A stretch of 64,000 nt of DNA from Sinotaia quadrata (Eukaryota > Mollusca > Gastropoda > Architaenioglossa > Viviparidae): the NCBI GenBank assembly GCA_028829895.1, contig CM054181.1, positions 108,320,360-108,384,359 of the forward strand. The letters run 5' to 3'. The notes beneath the pieces are model-generated. The model saw only the letters and a program-made list of their open reading frames with translations, was not told the origin of the DNA and made no database searches. Shown here piece after piece: positions 13,051 through 24,660 of this stretch. How positions within the stretch are numbered: position 1 is the stretch's first letter; each line of letters starts with the position of its first letter. The position numbers and the translations under genes were made by a program.

Positions 13051-13600
13051 CTTGAATGTACGAAACCAAGTGAAATACATGTCGGAAAAAACAACACCCC
13101 ACACAGCAGAAGAAAGAACTAACGATTGATTTTATAAATTTTCAAAATTCATTAGAATGACTGATGTTTCGGACTCATTGTTATATTATTTCATTAACTG
13201 CCTGATTTCGGCTTAACCTCCACTGTCACTAATAAAGTAGATCGCAATTTCTGCTGTCTTCTTTCTTAAAACAACCACAGCAAACACAACAGTTAGTATA
13301 GATATGAACCTCTCCAGCCACACATGATATATAGCTTAAGAAAATGAAATTAAAAATCCCAAAACAAACGTAACTTAGCTTGCACGACAGAATCAATATA
13401 TTCCAGACAAATACCTTAAAGTTTCAACAAGAATAGACATTCAAGACAGCTTGCCTACAAAAAGTGAAACTCCTAAGCAAATCCAATACATCTAGCAGAC
13501 AAAGACAAATGTGCTCAACAGGTACATCACATTTAGTACACATCAAGCAAACTGTCTTAAACAAATACAACGCATCTTGGATACACAACGCACACAACAT
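13051..13600. other. Unique stretch with loosely repeated A-rich motifs
   Basis: Motifs such as CATTTAGCAGACAAA and CAAATACAACGCAT recur loosely from 13400. They look like a decayed array feeding into the next entry. No gene seen. Confidence 0.5.
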
Positions 13601-13745
13601 CTTAAACGATTTCAGTACATTTAGCTGACACATAGTAAAATATCCTTGGCAACTTCAATACATACACACAACATTTTAAACGATTTCAGTACGTTTAGCT
13701 CACACATAGTAAAATATCCTTGGCAACTTCAATACATACACACAA
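13601..13745. repeat. ~76-bp tandem duplication
   Basis: Two units sharing ACGATTTCAGTAC, CACATAGTAAAATATCC and TTGGCAACTTCAATACATAC, with few differences. Confidence 0.92.
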
Positions 13746-13918
13746 AACCACAAAAATATCTGTAACAAATATAAAACATTTAGCACACAAAAGCAAAATA
13801 TTATACATGAATACAACACATCTATAACACAAATATATGATATCCTTCAAACAAATACAAACTGTTTAGGAAAATATGGCATATAATACCTTTTCTGCAC
13901 TATCCGTACACGGTAAAG

Positions 13919-14036
13919 CAAGGTCACATAACACTTCTAAGTCACATAAAACAAGGTCGCATAACACTTCTAAGTCACATAAAACAAGGTCACATAACAC
14001 AAGTCACATAAAACAAGGTCACATAACACTTCTAAT
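13919..14036. repeat. 33-bp minisatellite, ~4 units
   Basis: Unit AAGGTCACATAACACTTCTA plus AGTCACATAAAAC. The third unit has a small deletion. Confidence 0.93.
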
Positions 14037-14350
14037 AAACAATATATCTAGCCCCGATTTCATATCATTTATAGCAATGTCACGTATACGATAATGCAAA
14101 ATGGTTGCTTCCATGGGCGTTACAGAATTCACCGAAAACTATGATCCACTTATTTCCTAGCACAACAGATTCTCGTAAGGGCATGGAGCTTTTTCTCTCT
14201 ATTAAAATAATTTGTGGAACCGACGTCCACAGACATTCCTCCTCCCTGTAAATCTCGACCATCTTGCTCATTTATCCCAATGTAATTGTCACCATTTCCT
14301 CTCTGTTTCTATATTTGTACTCAGAGTCACATGATTTGACGAAGGTTTAC

Positions 14351-14520
14351 TATTGGCTAAGACACTTGGACGTCATTACGATTGTCTTAGAACAGCTTCT
14401 AAACTGTAAGACAGTCTCATAAGACCTGCCATAGGGATGTTTTCGTAAGACATTTATCCGCCCACGGCAAGACATGTCTCATATAACAACCTTGTGAGAC
14501 AAATGTCTTACCGTGTACTG
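14351..14520. other. Nested inverted repeats, possible foldback or MITE remnant
   Basis: ACGGCAAGACATGTCTCA at 14464-14481 is nearly the reverse complement of 14495-14514 (TGAGACAAATGTCTTACCGT). That predicts a stem of about 18 bp with a 13-base loop. Just upstream, CTAAGAC and GTCTTAG form another inverted pair, and GTAAGACATTT recurs. Such nested palindromes are common in short non-autonomous DNA transposons, but no target duplication or second copy was found here. Confidence 0.45.
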
Positions 14521-15454
14521 AGGCCTTTAAACAAACAAAGCAAAATTACCCTCAGAAGATCAGCAGAGTGGGCTAATTTGTCAGAAGCTAGAGACATGTA
14601 TATGGCTTTCCTAAGACGTCTGTCAATCCTTTGTCTTCTCTGCTTCATAAATTGTGGCGATGATGTTTAGTATGAAGCAATCCAAAACCATACAAATATG
14701 CCCTTTTACATGTATTTTTCTCGAAAACCATTCCAGCGCGTGACTTGTCAACTGCATGTGTAACAGACACATCAGTAGACTTTATTTTTTTAAAAATTCG
14801 AATAAGTGAAAATAAAACAGAAGCAAACGTTAAGGTGAATTCCCTTTTGTTTATCAAGTTTTAGTTAGCGCAGTTTTCTTTCTTATAAAACGAGAATTTG
14901 AATATTAATCATACCAAAAACAGTTTGCTTTTGTCATGGTACTTTACCTGACTACTCTCACTCTCAGCAAACGACAGCAACAGAGCAAACAAAATCCCAA
15001 AATCTTGTTCTTTTGAATTCAAGTGCATTTGAATATTTTTCGATGCTTTCTACCACCACACCTCCCTTATAAACACAAGCACATACACACCCGCATTCGT
15101 TGACACACCACACTAACATATATTTATCTCACATGCATTTCTTAGTGAATGAAATCATTGGACCATTTCGGGACATTACTGAACATGAAAAGCTCGCTGA
15201 GAAATGGCTGCTTGACTGCGGCTGATGTATTTTGTATGCTCTGCGTAACAAATAATGTTTCAATTATAAATGCAATTGTTTTTTTCACTTGTTCAGAAAT
15301 GTATTTATACTTTGATTCTGTGTAATAAAGAAATAAAATAAGCAATGTGTTTAAGTGCTCCTGGACAATGTTTGATTTATTTCGTCCTTATCGATCATTC
15401 GTTGTTTGCAAGGGCGAAATTTTAATTTATCGCAAATACCAGATAATAGTAAAT
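14521..15454. other. Unique stretch, no gene seen
   Basis: The frames at 14645-14857 and 15142-15345 (minus) have no recognisable domain. Nothing else is supported. Confidence 0.5.
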
Positions 15455-15506
15455 GAAAAGAAGAATGAAAGAAAGAAAGAAAGAAAAAAGAAAGAAACAA
15501 AGAAAC

Positions 15507-15579
<73 letters not shown>

Positions 15580-15587
15580 AACAAACA

Positions 15588-15632
<45 letters not shown>

Positions 15633-15633
15633 G
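15455..15633. repeat. (GAAA)n / (CAAAGAAA)n microsatellite
   Basis: GAAA units with interspersed CAAA, ending in four GATA units. Purine-rich on the plus strand. Confidence 0.95.
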
Positions 15634-15754
15634 AGGCAAACAATAACGAACTAACAAATTAATAAGTGAAGCAAACAATTAAAACTAGACAGAAAGAAAT
15701 AGAAATAAGACATGTAGATTAGCAGACAGACTGAACAGCCAACAAGTTTAAATT

Positions 15755-15900
<146 letters not shown>

Positions 15901-17424
15901 TGTGGCAGAGTACAATTGCCTATCCCTATTTCCATACTTAATATTTATATATTTGTTGCCAATGTTAATATGACCCGAACTTGAACACTGCTTATGATGA
16001 TATTTTTGAAGTAAGCAACTTAATGTGGAGAATGTGTTAGAAACTTGCTGATCTAAACAAGTTCCAACTTAATGAGTAATTTTTCTGACTAATAGTCTCA
16101 CACTTGTTCATAACAAATTCATCCAACGGGATGGACTGAAAGTTATTTTTTTTAAAAAGAAAGTCTATATTCTAATCACTTTTAATTTGACGAAACTCGA
16201 GTCTGGTCATAAAAGCAATCCTTAGTATATGGTAAGTTAACTGACTGATAAAAAATGGACTTACAAATATTTCGTACACATTTGCTATTGATCTATGATT
16301 TGAAACGGAGAATGCTTTATGTAAATGAACCATTATTTCTATGTTCACTAATTTGATTATGCTTTATATTGTACTTGTGAATGTTGATGGATGCTATATT
16401 TTTTATGTTGTGTGTGTGTGTGTCGGGCTAACGAAATTGTTGCAGGATTTGTAACTTGAGAATATATGTAAGAGAGAAAGGAGTTATAGAGATGAAATAT
16501 GCCTGAAATTTAGCGCTGCCTTAATTTGACTTTTGCAGAGAAAAGTGCATCATTTTTCACTTCAGGTTTACTGAAGTACTCTACCTGATCACGTTGGTGT
16601 GTGCATCCAGCTTTGTCATTGAACTTATCAGTAACGTGTTGCTGTAATTTGATTCCTGTGAATTGGGTTTGAGATTATCTTGAACATTCCTCGTGGTGTG
16701 CTGAGTAGCATACACGAAAATTCGAGAACACCCCTCCTGATGTGCTTGATAACGCAAAGAAAACTTGGTGAGTGCATTGAAGATTCTGGAACGGTTGTCT
16801 AACATGCCTAGAAGGAGAACATAGGACAATCATCTAAATAAGAAATGCAGTAACCTTTTGCAAACCACGTGATTGTGAACACTTGCTAGTGATAGCAGCC
16901 ATCTTTGAAAAGGTTATATACATTGGCTATAATTATTTCTCTAAAATTCCACTCTCATATAAATATGATCATTTGACTGCTGATGTCTATGCTAGGAGAT
17001 TTTGAATGATTGTCTAGCATTAGTCGAATATTTTTGTGAAGCAATTTAAATGTCAACGCTCTTTTGAATGTATTTGTTATATAAAATGAGTGTTAAATTT
17101 ATTGACCTTCTTACATATATTAATAACTGGAGAGATAATAGGTGGATGGGGGCTCGCTAAATATTGATTAAAAGATTGATTTATCTTCCCCTTTTGTAAG
17201 AAGGTTTCCACCTATGGAAATATTGTGTGATGGTAAATGTTCCTCTTTAATATTGTGGAAAAGAGGAAATGTTTACAGCATGCTCATATCCGCCAAGAGA
17301 GAAAGAGAGACGAGTGGTGTCTTCCAGAGAATTATTAATTACAAAATTTAAGATTCTCATCAGTTGTAATTAGTTATGGATGATTAAATAATAATATTAA
17401 TCATAACTAATTACTAGGGTGGTG
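15901..17424 (+). mobile_element. Dispersed ~1.5-kb repeat, copy 2 (full length)
   Basis: The left edge TGTGGCAGAG abuts the GATA array with no spacer. The right edge reads ACTAGGGTGGTG. Blocks shared in order with copy 1 include TGACCCGAAC near the left end and AAATTTATTGACCTTCTTAC and GAGTGGTGTC in the right third. Near the right end, GTAATTAGTTATG (17366-17378) is the exact reverse complement of 17402-17414, ten bases inside the boundary. No reading frame and no target duplication are seen. It is followed by a (GA)n tract. Confidence 0.78.
17366..17414 (+). other. Terminal hairpin of the dispersed repeat
   Basis: 13-bp perfect stem (GTAATTAGTTATG with CATAACTAATTAC), extended by an ATTAA/TTAAT pair across a small bulge. 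The same position folds, less perfectly, in the copies at 8822-8870, 35478-35531 and 40079-40129. A hairpin about 10 bases from a 3' end is typical of Helitrons, but the boundary here is not a clear CTRR. Confidence 0.6.
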
Positions 17425-17440
17425 TAGAAAATTATAGATA

Positions 17441-17442
17441 GT

Positions 17443-17510
<68 letters not shown>
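17441..17510. repeat. (GA)n microsatellite
   Basis: About 33 GA units, followed from 17540 to 17700 by a C/T-rich tract, so the purine strand switches. Confidence 0.95.
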
Positions 17511-17514
<4 letters not shown>

Positions 17515-18562
17515 ATTTGTTTATATATTCGTTGAAATCCCCATTTCACTTTTCTTCTCATTCTATTCGTCTCTCTGTGTTTTCTCTGATAATGTTTCTC
17601 TCTCTCATTCACCCTTCACCTCCTCTCTCCCTTCCCACTCTCTTTCTCCCTTCCTCCACCCCCCCACCCCTTCATTCTTTATTCTTTTCTGTTTTTTTAT
17701 AGTTCTATTGTTTCCTCGACTACAAGTATTATTTTAAGTTTTTCTTTATGCTTCCATTTGATCCAACAACAGTCCGAGTCCAGTTATAGAAATTCTTCAA
17801 AAGGAGAACATCTTAAGTAGCAAAATATCGACACAAGAGAACGGGATTTGCACTTAGTGCTTTCGATGTCAAGTCAAAGCAAGAGCGAACGTTCAAGAAT
17901 TTGCTTTCAATTTTCACATCGTCAGATGTTGGGTCGATACAAAAGATAATGAACCAACGTTGACGCGGGTTTATGCTCTTAATCAGTCCAAGGAGAGAAT
18001 TCAAGAACAAACCGAAGAGGGTCAAAAACAAACTGAAAGAGAATCAAAAACCAACATTGACTTTTGACGTCAAGTTGCCATTTCCAATGAGGTTCTGTCA
18101 GTGCTCGAAGTCCGTTTGACATGTCACCGAGTTTTAAGTGACACGTGCTGTTAATGGGGACGGCAATAATCAGCCCGAACGGACGGGACTCTTGAAAATG
18201 CTTGACCGGTTTTCAGGTAAATTGAAGGAACACCCACTAGTGTAAAGATGCGCTTCATTTTGGTTTTGCAGACTAACTGAAAGAAGCCCCTATTTCTCGA
18301 ATTAAAGGGGTGTTATAGTTTATCTTCAACGAAATGAGAATAATGATGTCTATTAGTAAGTAAGTTAAAAGTATCAAGGCTGAATGACTTCTCTTCTTTA
18401 AATCGCAAAATGGTAACAATCCTAAATTTTGTAAATAGAGAAATAACACTGATGCTACAGTGAATGGCCGGCGGAAATCTTAGCAGATAGCCTCCTTTAT
18501 GCAGAGGAGATTCATCTTGTATCATTTTTTTAGGACACGCTGGAACACGCCTTGAACACGAC

Positions 18563-18565
<3 letters not shown>
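17511..18565. other. Pyrimidine-rich then unique, no gene seen
   Basis: 17540-17700 is rich in TCTC and CCCC. The remainder is unique. The octamer TGACGTCA occurs at 18065. Frames at 17813-18031 and 18313-18525 (minus) have no recognised domain. Confidence 0.5.

Positions 18566-18597
<32 letters not shown>
18566..18597. repeat. Short (GA)n microsatellite
   Basis: About 16 GA units. Confidence 0.93.
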
Positions 18598-18598
<1 letters not shown>

Positions 18599-18985
18599 CA
18601 AGTACAGACAACTCTACTATACTACTCATCGTCATATCTGTTAGCATTTGCTGCAGGAACAAATCTGAATCCATAACACGGATTGTATTATGGGTTGGTT
18701 ATTACTCTGCAGTGTATATTTTGTGTCCAGGATTAAAACTGTTGGAATGCCTATGCCCTATGCCATGTGATCTCAAGCTGTTGTTTGCTGGCTCAGGGTC
18801 TAAGTAATGAGCAGACTTCACATAACGCAAGTTAGCAAGTTTAGACACTGCATCATTGTAGTTCATAAAGACACAGAGCAAAAGACACATAACCTACAGA
18901 GAAAAGTAATTCATTTTGTATCACACTAGTTCACGAGCAATAAACACTTTATTAAATCCTCTAATATCAGAGCAATAGAAAGAAT

Positions 18986-19640
18986 TTAACACCCATACTT
19001 CAAGAGCAACTGTCAGATTTTACACTTTCAGTTCAAAAGAAATTGACAGATTTTGCACTTTTAGTCCAAGAGCAATTGGCTGACTTTAACACACTTAGTT
19101 CAAGAGCAATTGGATGAATGAATACCTTTAGTTCAAGAACAGTTGACAGACGTTACCCTTGTTAATGAACAACAGACACGTTCACATCCTCGTTTAAGAA
19201 CAATATACACACTTTATCCAGCGTAGATCAAATGTGAACAAACTGATATTAACATCTACAGTTCAAGGACAATATACACACAATATCATTCCTAGTTCAA
19301 CTGTAAATAAGCTGACCTTAACATCCACAGTTCAAGAACAATATACACACATTATCATTCCTGGTTCAACTGTAAATAAGCTGACCTTAACATCCACAGT
19401 TCAAGAACAATATACACACTTTATCAAACATAGTTCAACTTGTAAATAAACTGACCGTAATATACACAGTTCAAGAAATATACACACTTTATCAAACATA
19501 GTTCAATTGTAAATAAACTGACCGTAATATACACAGTTCAAGAACAATAAACAAGCTTTATCATTCCTAGCATAAGAGCAATAAATATACTTTAACACCA
19601 CTAGTTCTAGAACAATAGCCTTGTTTTCCCTCCCACCATC
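18986..19640. repeat. Degenerate minisatellite on GTTCAAGAACAAT, unit ~50-63 bp
   Basis: The core AGTTCAAGA(A/G)CAAT recurs throughout. From 19230 to 19556 the units are better conserved, with TAAATAAGCTGACCTTAACA and ATATACACACTTTATC. The open frame at 19234-19449 is repeat-derived. Confidence 0.85.
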
Positions 19641-20330
19641 CACAAATTCATGAGTAATATACAAACCTTTAACACGTCTAGTTCACTAAAAACAAACGCG
19701 TTTACCCCCTCCTGGCTTAAGAGATATAGTCACATTTTAACACCTTTAGTTCGAGCGAAAACACATTCTTGTTTTGAACATCATTATTATCCTTTCGTTG
19801 AAAACTCTACCGGAAAATTAAAAAAAATAAGAAAGGAAATAAAGCAGGTTAGTACACAGAATGTAAACCTCAATAAGAGCAATAACTAACGCATCATATA
19901 ATGAATAATAATAACAGAAATAATATAAACTACTTTCACGTGGCAATGAAGAAAGTTAAATAAATGAATATAAAAGGTCTCGCATTCTATAATGAAGAAT
20001 GTTAATAAAATTAATATATTTTTATTACATAACGAGTCATTTTTAACTTTTTGCATTATAATGAATAATTATAATAAAAGTAATAATTATAAAATGTGTC
20101 CCCGTTATATAATGAATAGGCTTAATAAAATTAATATTAAAACACCTCGCATAATAAACTGTATAATGTTAATAAAAATAATATAAATCTGCTCTCAATA
20201 TATTATGAATACTGTTATAAATATAAAACTTCACCCATTATATACTAAATTACTTTAAATAAAGTACATAATAGCAGCATATTTTTTAAAATATTGCTGC
20301 TCTGCCTTCTGATTAAGTATAAATTTAAAT
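19641..20330. repeat. AT-rich, weakly repetitive AATAATGAATAAT sequence
   Basis: From 19890 to 20260, motifs like TATAATGAA, TTAATAAAATTAATAT and AATAATAATTATAA recur every 45-60 bases. The array is too decayed for a clean unit. Confidence 0.5.
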
Positions 20331-20885
20331 CATCTAAATAATTAAGATCCACTTTAAATCTTATGATTAATTAATTCTACTTTAAATGGTCTGACTGATT
20401 AAATTCAACTTTAAATCCATCTGACTGCACTTTTAAATCAAGTAACTGATTAAGTTCCACTTTAAATCGTATGATTCAGTAAGTTCCACTAGTCGATTAA
20501 CTCTTAGATTAAATCGTCGTTCTAATTTCAGGTCATCTAAGTTCCACTTTTAGATCAACTAGCTGATTAAGTTTCACTTTAAATCGATGATTTAATGATT
20601 TAATGATTCATTAAGTTCCACTAATAGATTAACTTTAAGATCAAGTGACTGATTGAGCTTCACTTTTAGATCGACTGGCTGATTAGATTAACTGACTGAT
20701 TTAAGTTCCATTTGTATATACACTGACTGATTAGTTTCACTTTTAGATCGACTGGTTGATTAAGTTCCATTTTAGATCAACTGACTGATTAAGTTCCACT
20801 TTTAGATCAACTTACTGATTAAGTTCCACTTGTACATACACTGACTGATTAGTTTCACTTTTAGATCGACTAAATGCTAATTTTA
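20331..20885. repeat. Degenerate ~25-bp minisatellite on CTGATTAAGTTCCACTTT
   Basis: Roughly twenty units with heavy divergence and indels. GACTGATTAAGTTCCACTTT and TAGATCAACT are the most constant pieces. Confidence 0.85.
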
Positions 20886-21277
20886 CAGAGACTTGATACG
20901 CTTCCAGTTGCAGCTCATTCCGGACAGAAAATATTTCAGTTCTAGAAAAGCAAAGCGAGGTTTTAGTTATCAGTGAGAAAGAGATTTAGTTCTAAGAAGG
21001 ACAGACATTTTTAGTTCTGAAAAGGGGATGGCTGCTTTTTATTTCTGAAAAGGAGATAGCTGCTTTTATTTTATTTCTGAAAAGAAAAGAATTTTTCTTC
21101 TTTTAGAATTAAGGAACAGTATTTAATTCCGTAAAGGATAACCAATGTCTTCTTTGTAAAAAGGAGAGAGAGGTGTTCTACATGTAAAAATGAATGACAC
21201 CTCAGTGGAAATGAGGATACTTGTTTCAGATCTTGAAATGAGAGAGATCGTATATTTTGGAAAGGATATTAGATGTT
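20886..21277. repeat. Weak repeat on TTAGTTCTGAAAAGG
   Basis: TTTAGTTCT(A/G)AAAAG-like motifs recur about every 35-45 bases. Similar motifs reappear after 21600. Very decayed. Confidence 0.45.
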
Positions 21278-21590
21278 ATAGACCAGCAATAAAGAGTGAC
21301 GTTATGGGCCTGTAATAAAGAGTGACTTGTTAGGCCTATAATAAAAAGTGACGTTGTAGGTCTATAATAAAGAGTGACGTTATAGACCTATAATAAAAAA
21401 TGATGTTATAGGCCTATAATAAAAAGTGACGTTGTAGGTCTATAATAAAGAGTGACGTTATAGACCTATAATAAAAAATGATGTTATAGGCCTATAATAA
21501 AGAGTGACGTTATAGGCCTATAATAAAAAATTATGTTATAGGTTTATAATAAAGAGTGACGTTATATGGACGTATAACTAAGAGTGAGGC
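21278..21590. repeat. 26-bp minisatellite, ~12 units
   Basis: Unit ATAATAAAGAGTGACGTTAT plus AGGCCT. Variants AAAAAATGATGTT and GGTCT alternate in a partly ordered way, giving a 52-78 bp higher-order pattern. Confidence 0.93.
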
Positions 21591-22444
21591 ATTAGTTCAT
21601 GAAAAAGATAGAGGAGTTTAACTGTCGAAAGCCGAGATGTTACATATTTCAAAGGAATATATGTTTTATAAATTCTAGAAATGAAAATATGCTTTAATTC
21701 TAAATTTACAACAACAACAAAAATCGGTGTTATTTTCGTTTCTGGAAAAGGAGAGAATCCTTAGGGTCTGAAAATTAACAAATATATATGCTTACTTTCC
21801 GAAAAGAGTATATGTACTTTCTTCCTATTACTAATATACGTAAATACGAAATCTTCAGTTGTCATTTTCTTTTAATCTGTTTCCTGTAACAGAAGCAGCA
21901 AAATCGTTTTCAACATGGACCCTTCCCCCTCCCCCTTTAAAAAAATAGTAATAGCATAAACTTTCGAAACAAATCTGTTCTGAAGTTTAAAAAAAAAAAT
22001 TAATCGGATCTAAGAGGAGATAATCATCTAACGGAGAGGGCTGTGCAAATACAGGAAAGAAGAAGACGGAGTTATTTCCTCCCAAATATCGACCTTCATG
22101 CAAGGAAACAATGTAAATCAATATGAAAAGACAATGATTGACAGGCTGAGCTAGCAGAACAATAGCTGAGGAGAAATAAGTTTTTGCTTCCACAATTCCG
22201 AAACGTGAAATAATAAGACAAGAGCAATCGTGGCGCCGTTTGCTTGGTGAATTTACTCAGGACGCATCCGTCACACATGGGCGAATGAAATCCGAATCTC
22301 ACGCGCGCGCACGACGACACACGTGAATGCGTGCTCTAATTAAGGAATAGAACCACAGCGTCTCCACGCTACTGCCTCGTGCAGCATATGTAGGAGTTTC
22401 TTCGCTGAATATTGCTCTAAGTCTACGTGTACGCAGCGAAGAGA
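21591..22444. other. Unique stretch, no gene seen
   Basis: The short minus frames near 21987-22320 have no recognised domain. No other feature is supported. Confidence 0.5.
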
Positions 22445-22690
22445 GGGTGAGAAAGATAATGAAGATGAGAAAGGAAGGGGAGAGAATGAAGATGAGAAGG
22501 AAAGGGGAGAGAATGAAGATGAGAAGGAAAGGGAGAGAATGAAGATGAGAAGGAAAGGGAGATAATAAGATGAGAAGGAAAGGGAGATGATGAAGATGAG
22601 AAGGAAAGGGAGAGAATGCAGATGAAAAGGAAAGGGAGAGAATGAAGATGAGAAGGAAATGGGAGAGAATGAAGATGAGAAATGGAGTAA
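22445..22690. repeat. 26-bp purine minisatellite, ~9 units
   Basis: Unit GAATGAAGATGAGAAGGAAA plus GGGAGA. Almost every base on the plus strand is A or G, apart from one T or C per unit. Frames on both strands are repeat-derived. Confidence 0.93.
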
Positions 22691-22758
22691 AAAGAAGTGG
22701 GGAGAGAGGCAGGATCAGACAAAAAGAGAAAGTAAGAAAGTATAAACGGAAAGAGAAG

Positions 22759-22762
<4 letters not shown>

Positions 22763-22823
<61 letters not shown>
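22763..22823. repeat. (GA)n microsatellite
   Basis: About 30 GA units inside a longer purine-rich kilobase. Confidence 0.95.
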
Positions 22824-22826
<3 letters not shown>

Positions 22827-23250
22827 GATGGAGAGAGGTAATGTCAGATGGGTGGGGGGAATAAAATGACTAAGAGGGTTAGATTAATTAGATTAGACTA
22901 AGAGAGAAAAAAGTAGAAGAGAAAGAAAACAGAATGGAGAAAAGAACATTAATCCAGGAGGGAGGCAGAAAGGGAAGAAGGGAAAGGACTAAACAGAACT
23001 AGAAAAAGGAATTAGAGAGTGAGAAAGAAAGATATGGAAAGAATAAAAAGGCTGGAGACAGTGAGAGTTTGAGCGAAAGAAAGAGATGTCGAGAAAAACA
23101 TGAGTGGGGTATAGAAAGGAAGACAGACAAAAAAAGACGAGATAGAATGAAAGAGGATTAGTAAGAGAGAAGAGAAAACCAGTGAGAAATAAGATGGGAG
23201 ATTGAAACAGAAAGAGAGAGAGAGTTTTATTTGAAAGGAAAGAACAAGAG
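22824..23250. other. Purine-rich low-complexity stretch
   Basis: Plus strand mostly A and G (AGAGAGAAAG-type words). Open frames on the minus strand reflect composition. Confidence 0.7.
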
Positions 23251-23445
23251 AGAATGGAAAGAAAGAGAGGGATATTAACAGGAAGGAGAGAGAATGGAAG
23301 AAAAAGAGAGATATTAACAGGAAGGAGAGAGAATGGAAGAAAAAGAGAGATATTAACAGGAAGGAGAGAGAATGGAAGAAAAAGAGAGATATTAACAGGA
23401 AGGAGAGAGAATGGAAGAAAAAGAGAGATATTAACAGGAAGGAGA
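23251..23445. repeat. 39-bp purine minisatellite, 5 units
   Basis: Unit GGAAGGAGAGAGAATGGAAG plus AAAAAGAGAGATATTAACA. Four units are virtually identical, and the first is diverged. The period is a multiple of three, which keeps frames open on both strands. Confidence 0.95.
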
Positions 23446-23994
23446 TTCATTATTTCGTAATTCTGCGACAAAATTTCGAACTCGAGGCGGGTGGAGTGAT
23501 TAATGCAAATTTCTCGAGACGAATGCATTTATCATGAGATCGGAAGGTTGATAACGGAAAAATATTATTTTATTATTGGCAAATCAAAGAGAGACACTAG
23601 TCATGCAGCTTGATCATGGCGATAACAACACAGGTTTGCACAGAGTACATTTGCACTATTGATTTGAAATGGCTGCATAGAATGGTCGATGGTCCGAACG
23701 TGCTAATCGCCGATTTTAAAGGACTTTTGTAGTGAATGATTTGTCAATGGATACTTTCAAGTTCGTAGAAACACAAGAGAGCTCCCCTCTCCTTTATTTT
23801 GTCAGTAGTTAATATATTTTAGAAATTATGAACATTTGATAGAATATATGTTTTCAGTGTACGAACTACAAATGAATCCATTCACAAAATGCAGGCGCCT
23901 TCGTTAGAACACAATTTTCAGTGTACGAACTTAGAATGAATTCTTCCCATAATACAACGATAAACGATAAACGATAAAGAGCTCTGTAAATGGC
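23446..23994. other. Unique stretch with a short duplication
   Basis: TTTTCAGTGTACGAACT occurs at about 23850 and 23915, followed each time by an AATGAAT-like segment. Nothing else is supported. Confidence 0.5.
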
Positions 23995-24060
23995 GCGAAA
24001 TCGGCGGAAGTCGGAAGCGACCCCCCAAATAAAACAAACCCCCCCAAAAAAAAAACAACA
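23995..24060 (+). mobile_element. Second copy of the GC-rich retroposon end
   Basis: GCGAAATCGGCGGAAGTCGG matches the block at 9243-9273, with three or four substitutions, and is followed by an A/C-rich tail, CCCCAAATAAAACAAACC and a long A-run. This supports a dispersed retroposon whose 3' end has this GC-rich block. The left boundary and target duplication are not clear here. Confidence 0.45.
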
Positions 24061-24360
24061 GAATTCAAGGCACGACACTTTGAAAAACGCAACACCTCTT
24101 AGAAAACACCACGTTTGGGTAAACTACCTACAAATATAAAAACGTTATGAAATGCAGTTGTTCACAACTGAGTTTTGATGTGCTCTAATTAGATATATTC
24201 CATAATGAAATACGTACGCAAGCACACACACCATTTGACGTCGACTTTTGTGTCCCAAGAAGTATGGCTCAGTACACTGACATTGTGATTTGTATATATG
24301 TGTTCCATCTTTAAGCCCACCCACCCACCAATATAACTTAACACCATTTTCTGCCACCTC

Positions 24361-24660
24361 CACCTTTTGATTAATGCTGTCTTTCTGCCTTCCCCGCCCG
24401 ATTAATGTAATCTTCCTCCATCCCGTCCACACCCGATTAATGCCATCTTACTTCTTCCACTCCACACCCGTGCTGTCTTCATTGCCCTCCTCCCCCTCCA
24501 CTCCACACCTGATTAATGCCATCTTCCAGCCTCCCACCTTGATTAATGTTATCTGTTTGCTTTCCCCATAATTATTAATACATTTTTTCCCGCCTTTTCC
24601 CACTTTCATTAATGCTTTCTTCCTAATTCTTTCTTTGATTAATGTTTTCATTTCCCCCCA
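24361..24660. repeat. Degenerate ~30-40 bp repeat on GATTAATGCCATCTTCC
   Basis: GATTAATG(C/T)(C/T)ATCTT recurs eight or more times with C/T-rich spacers. Frames on both strands are repeat-derived. Confidence 0.85.
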
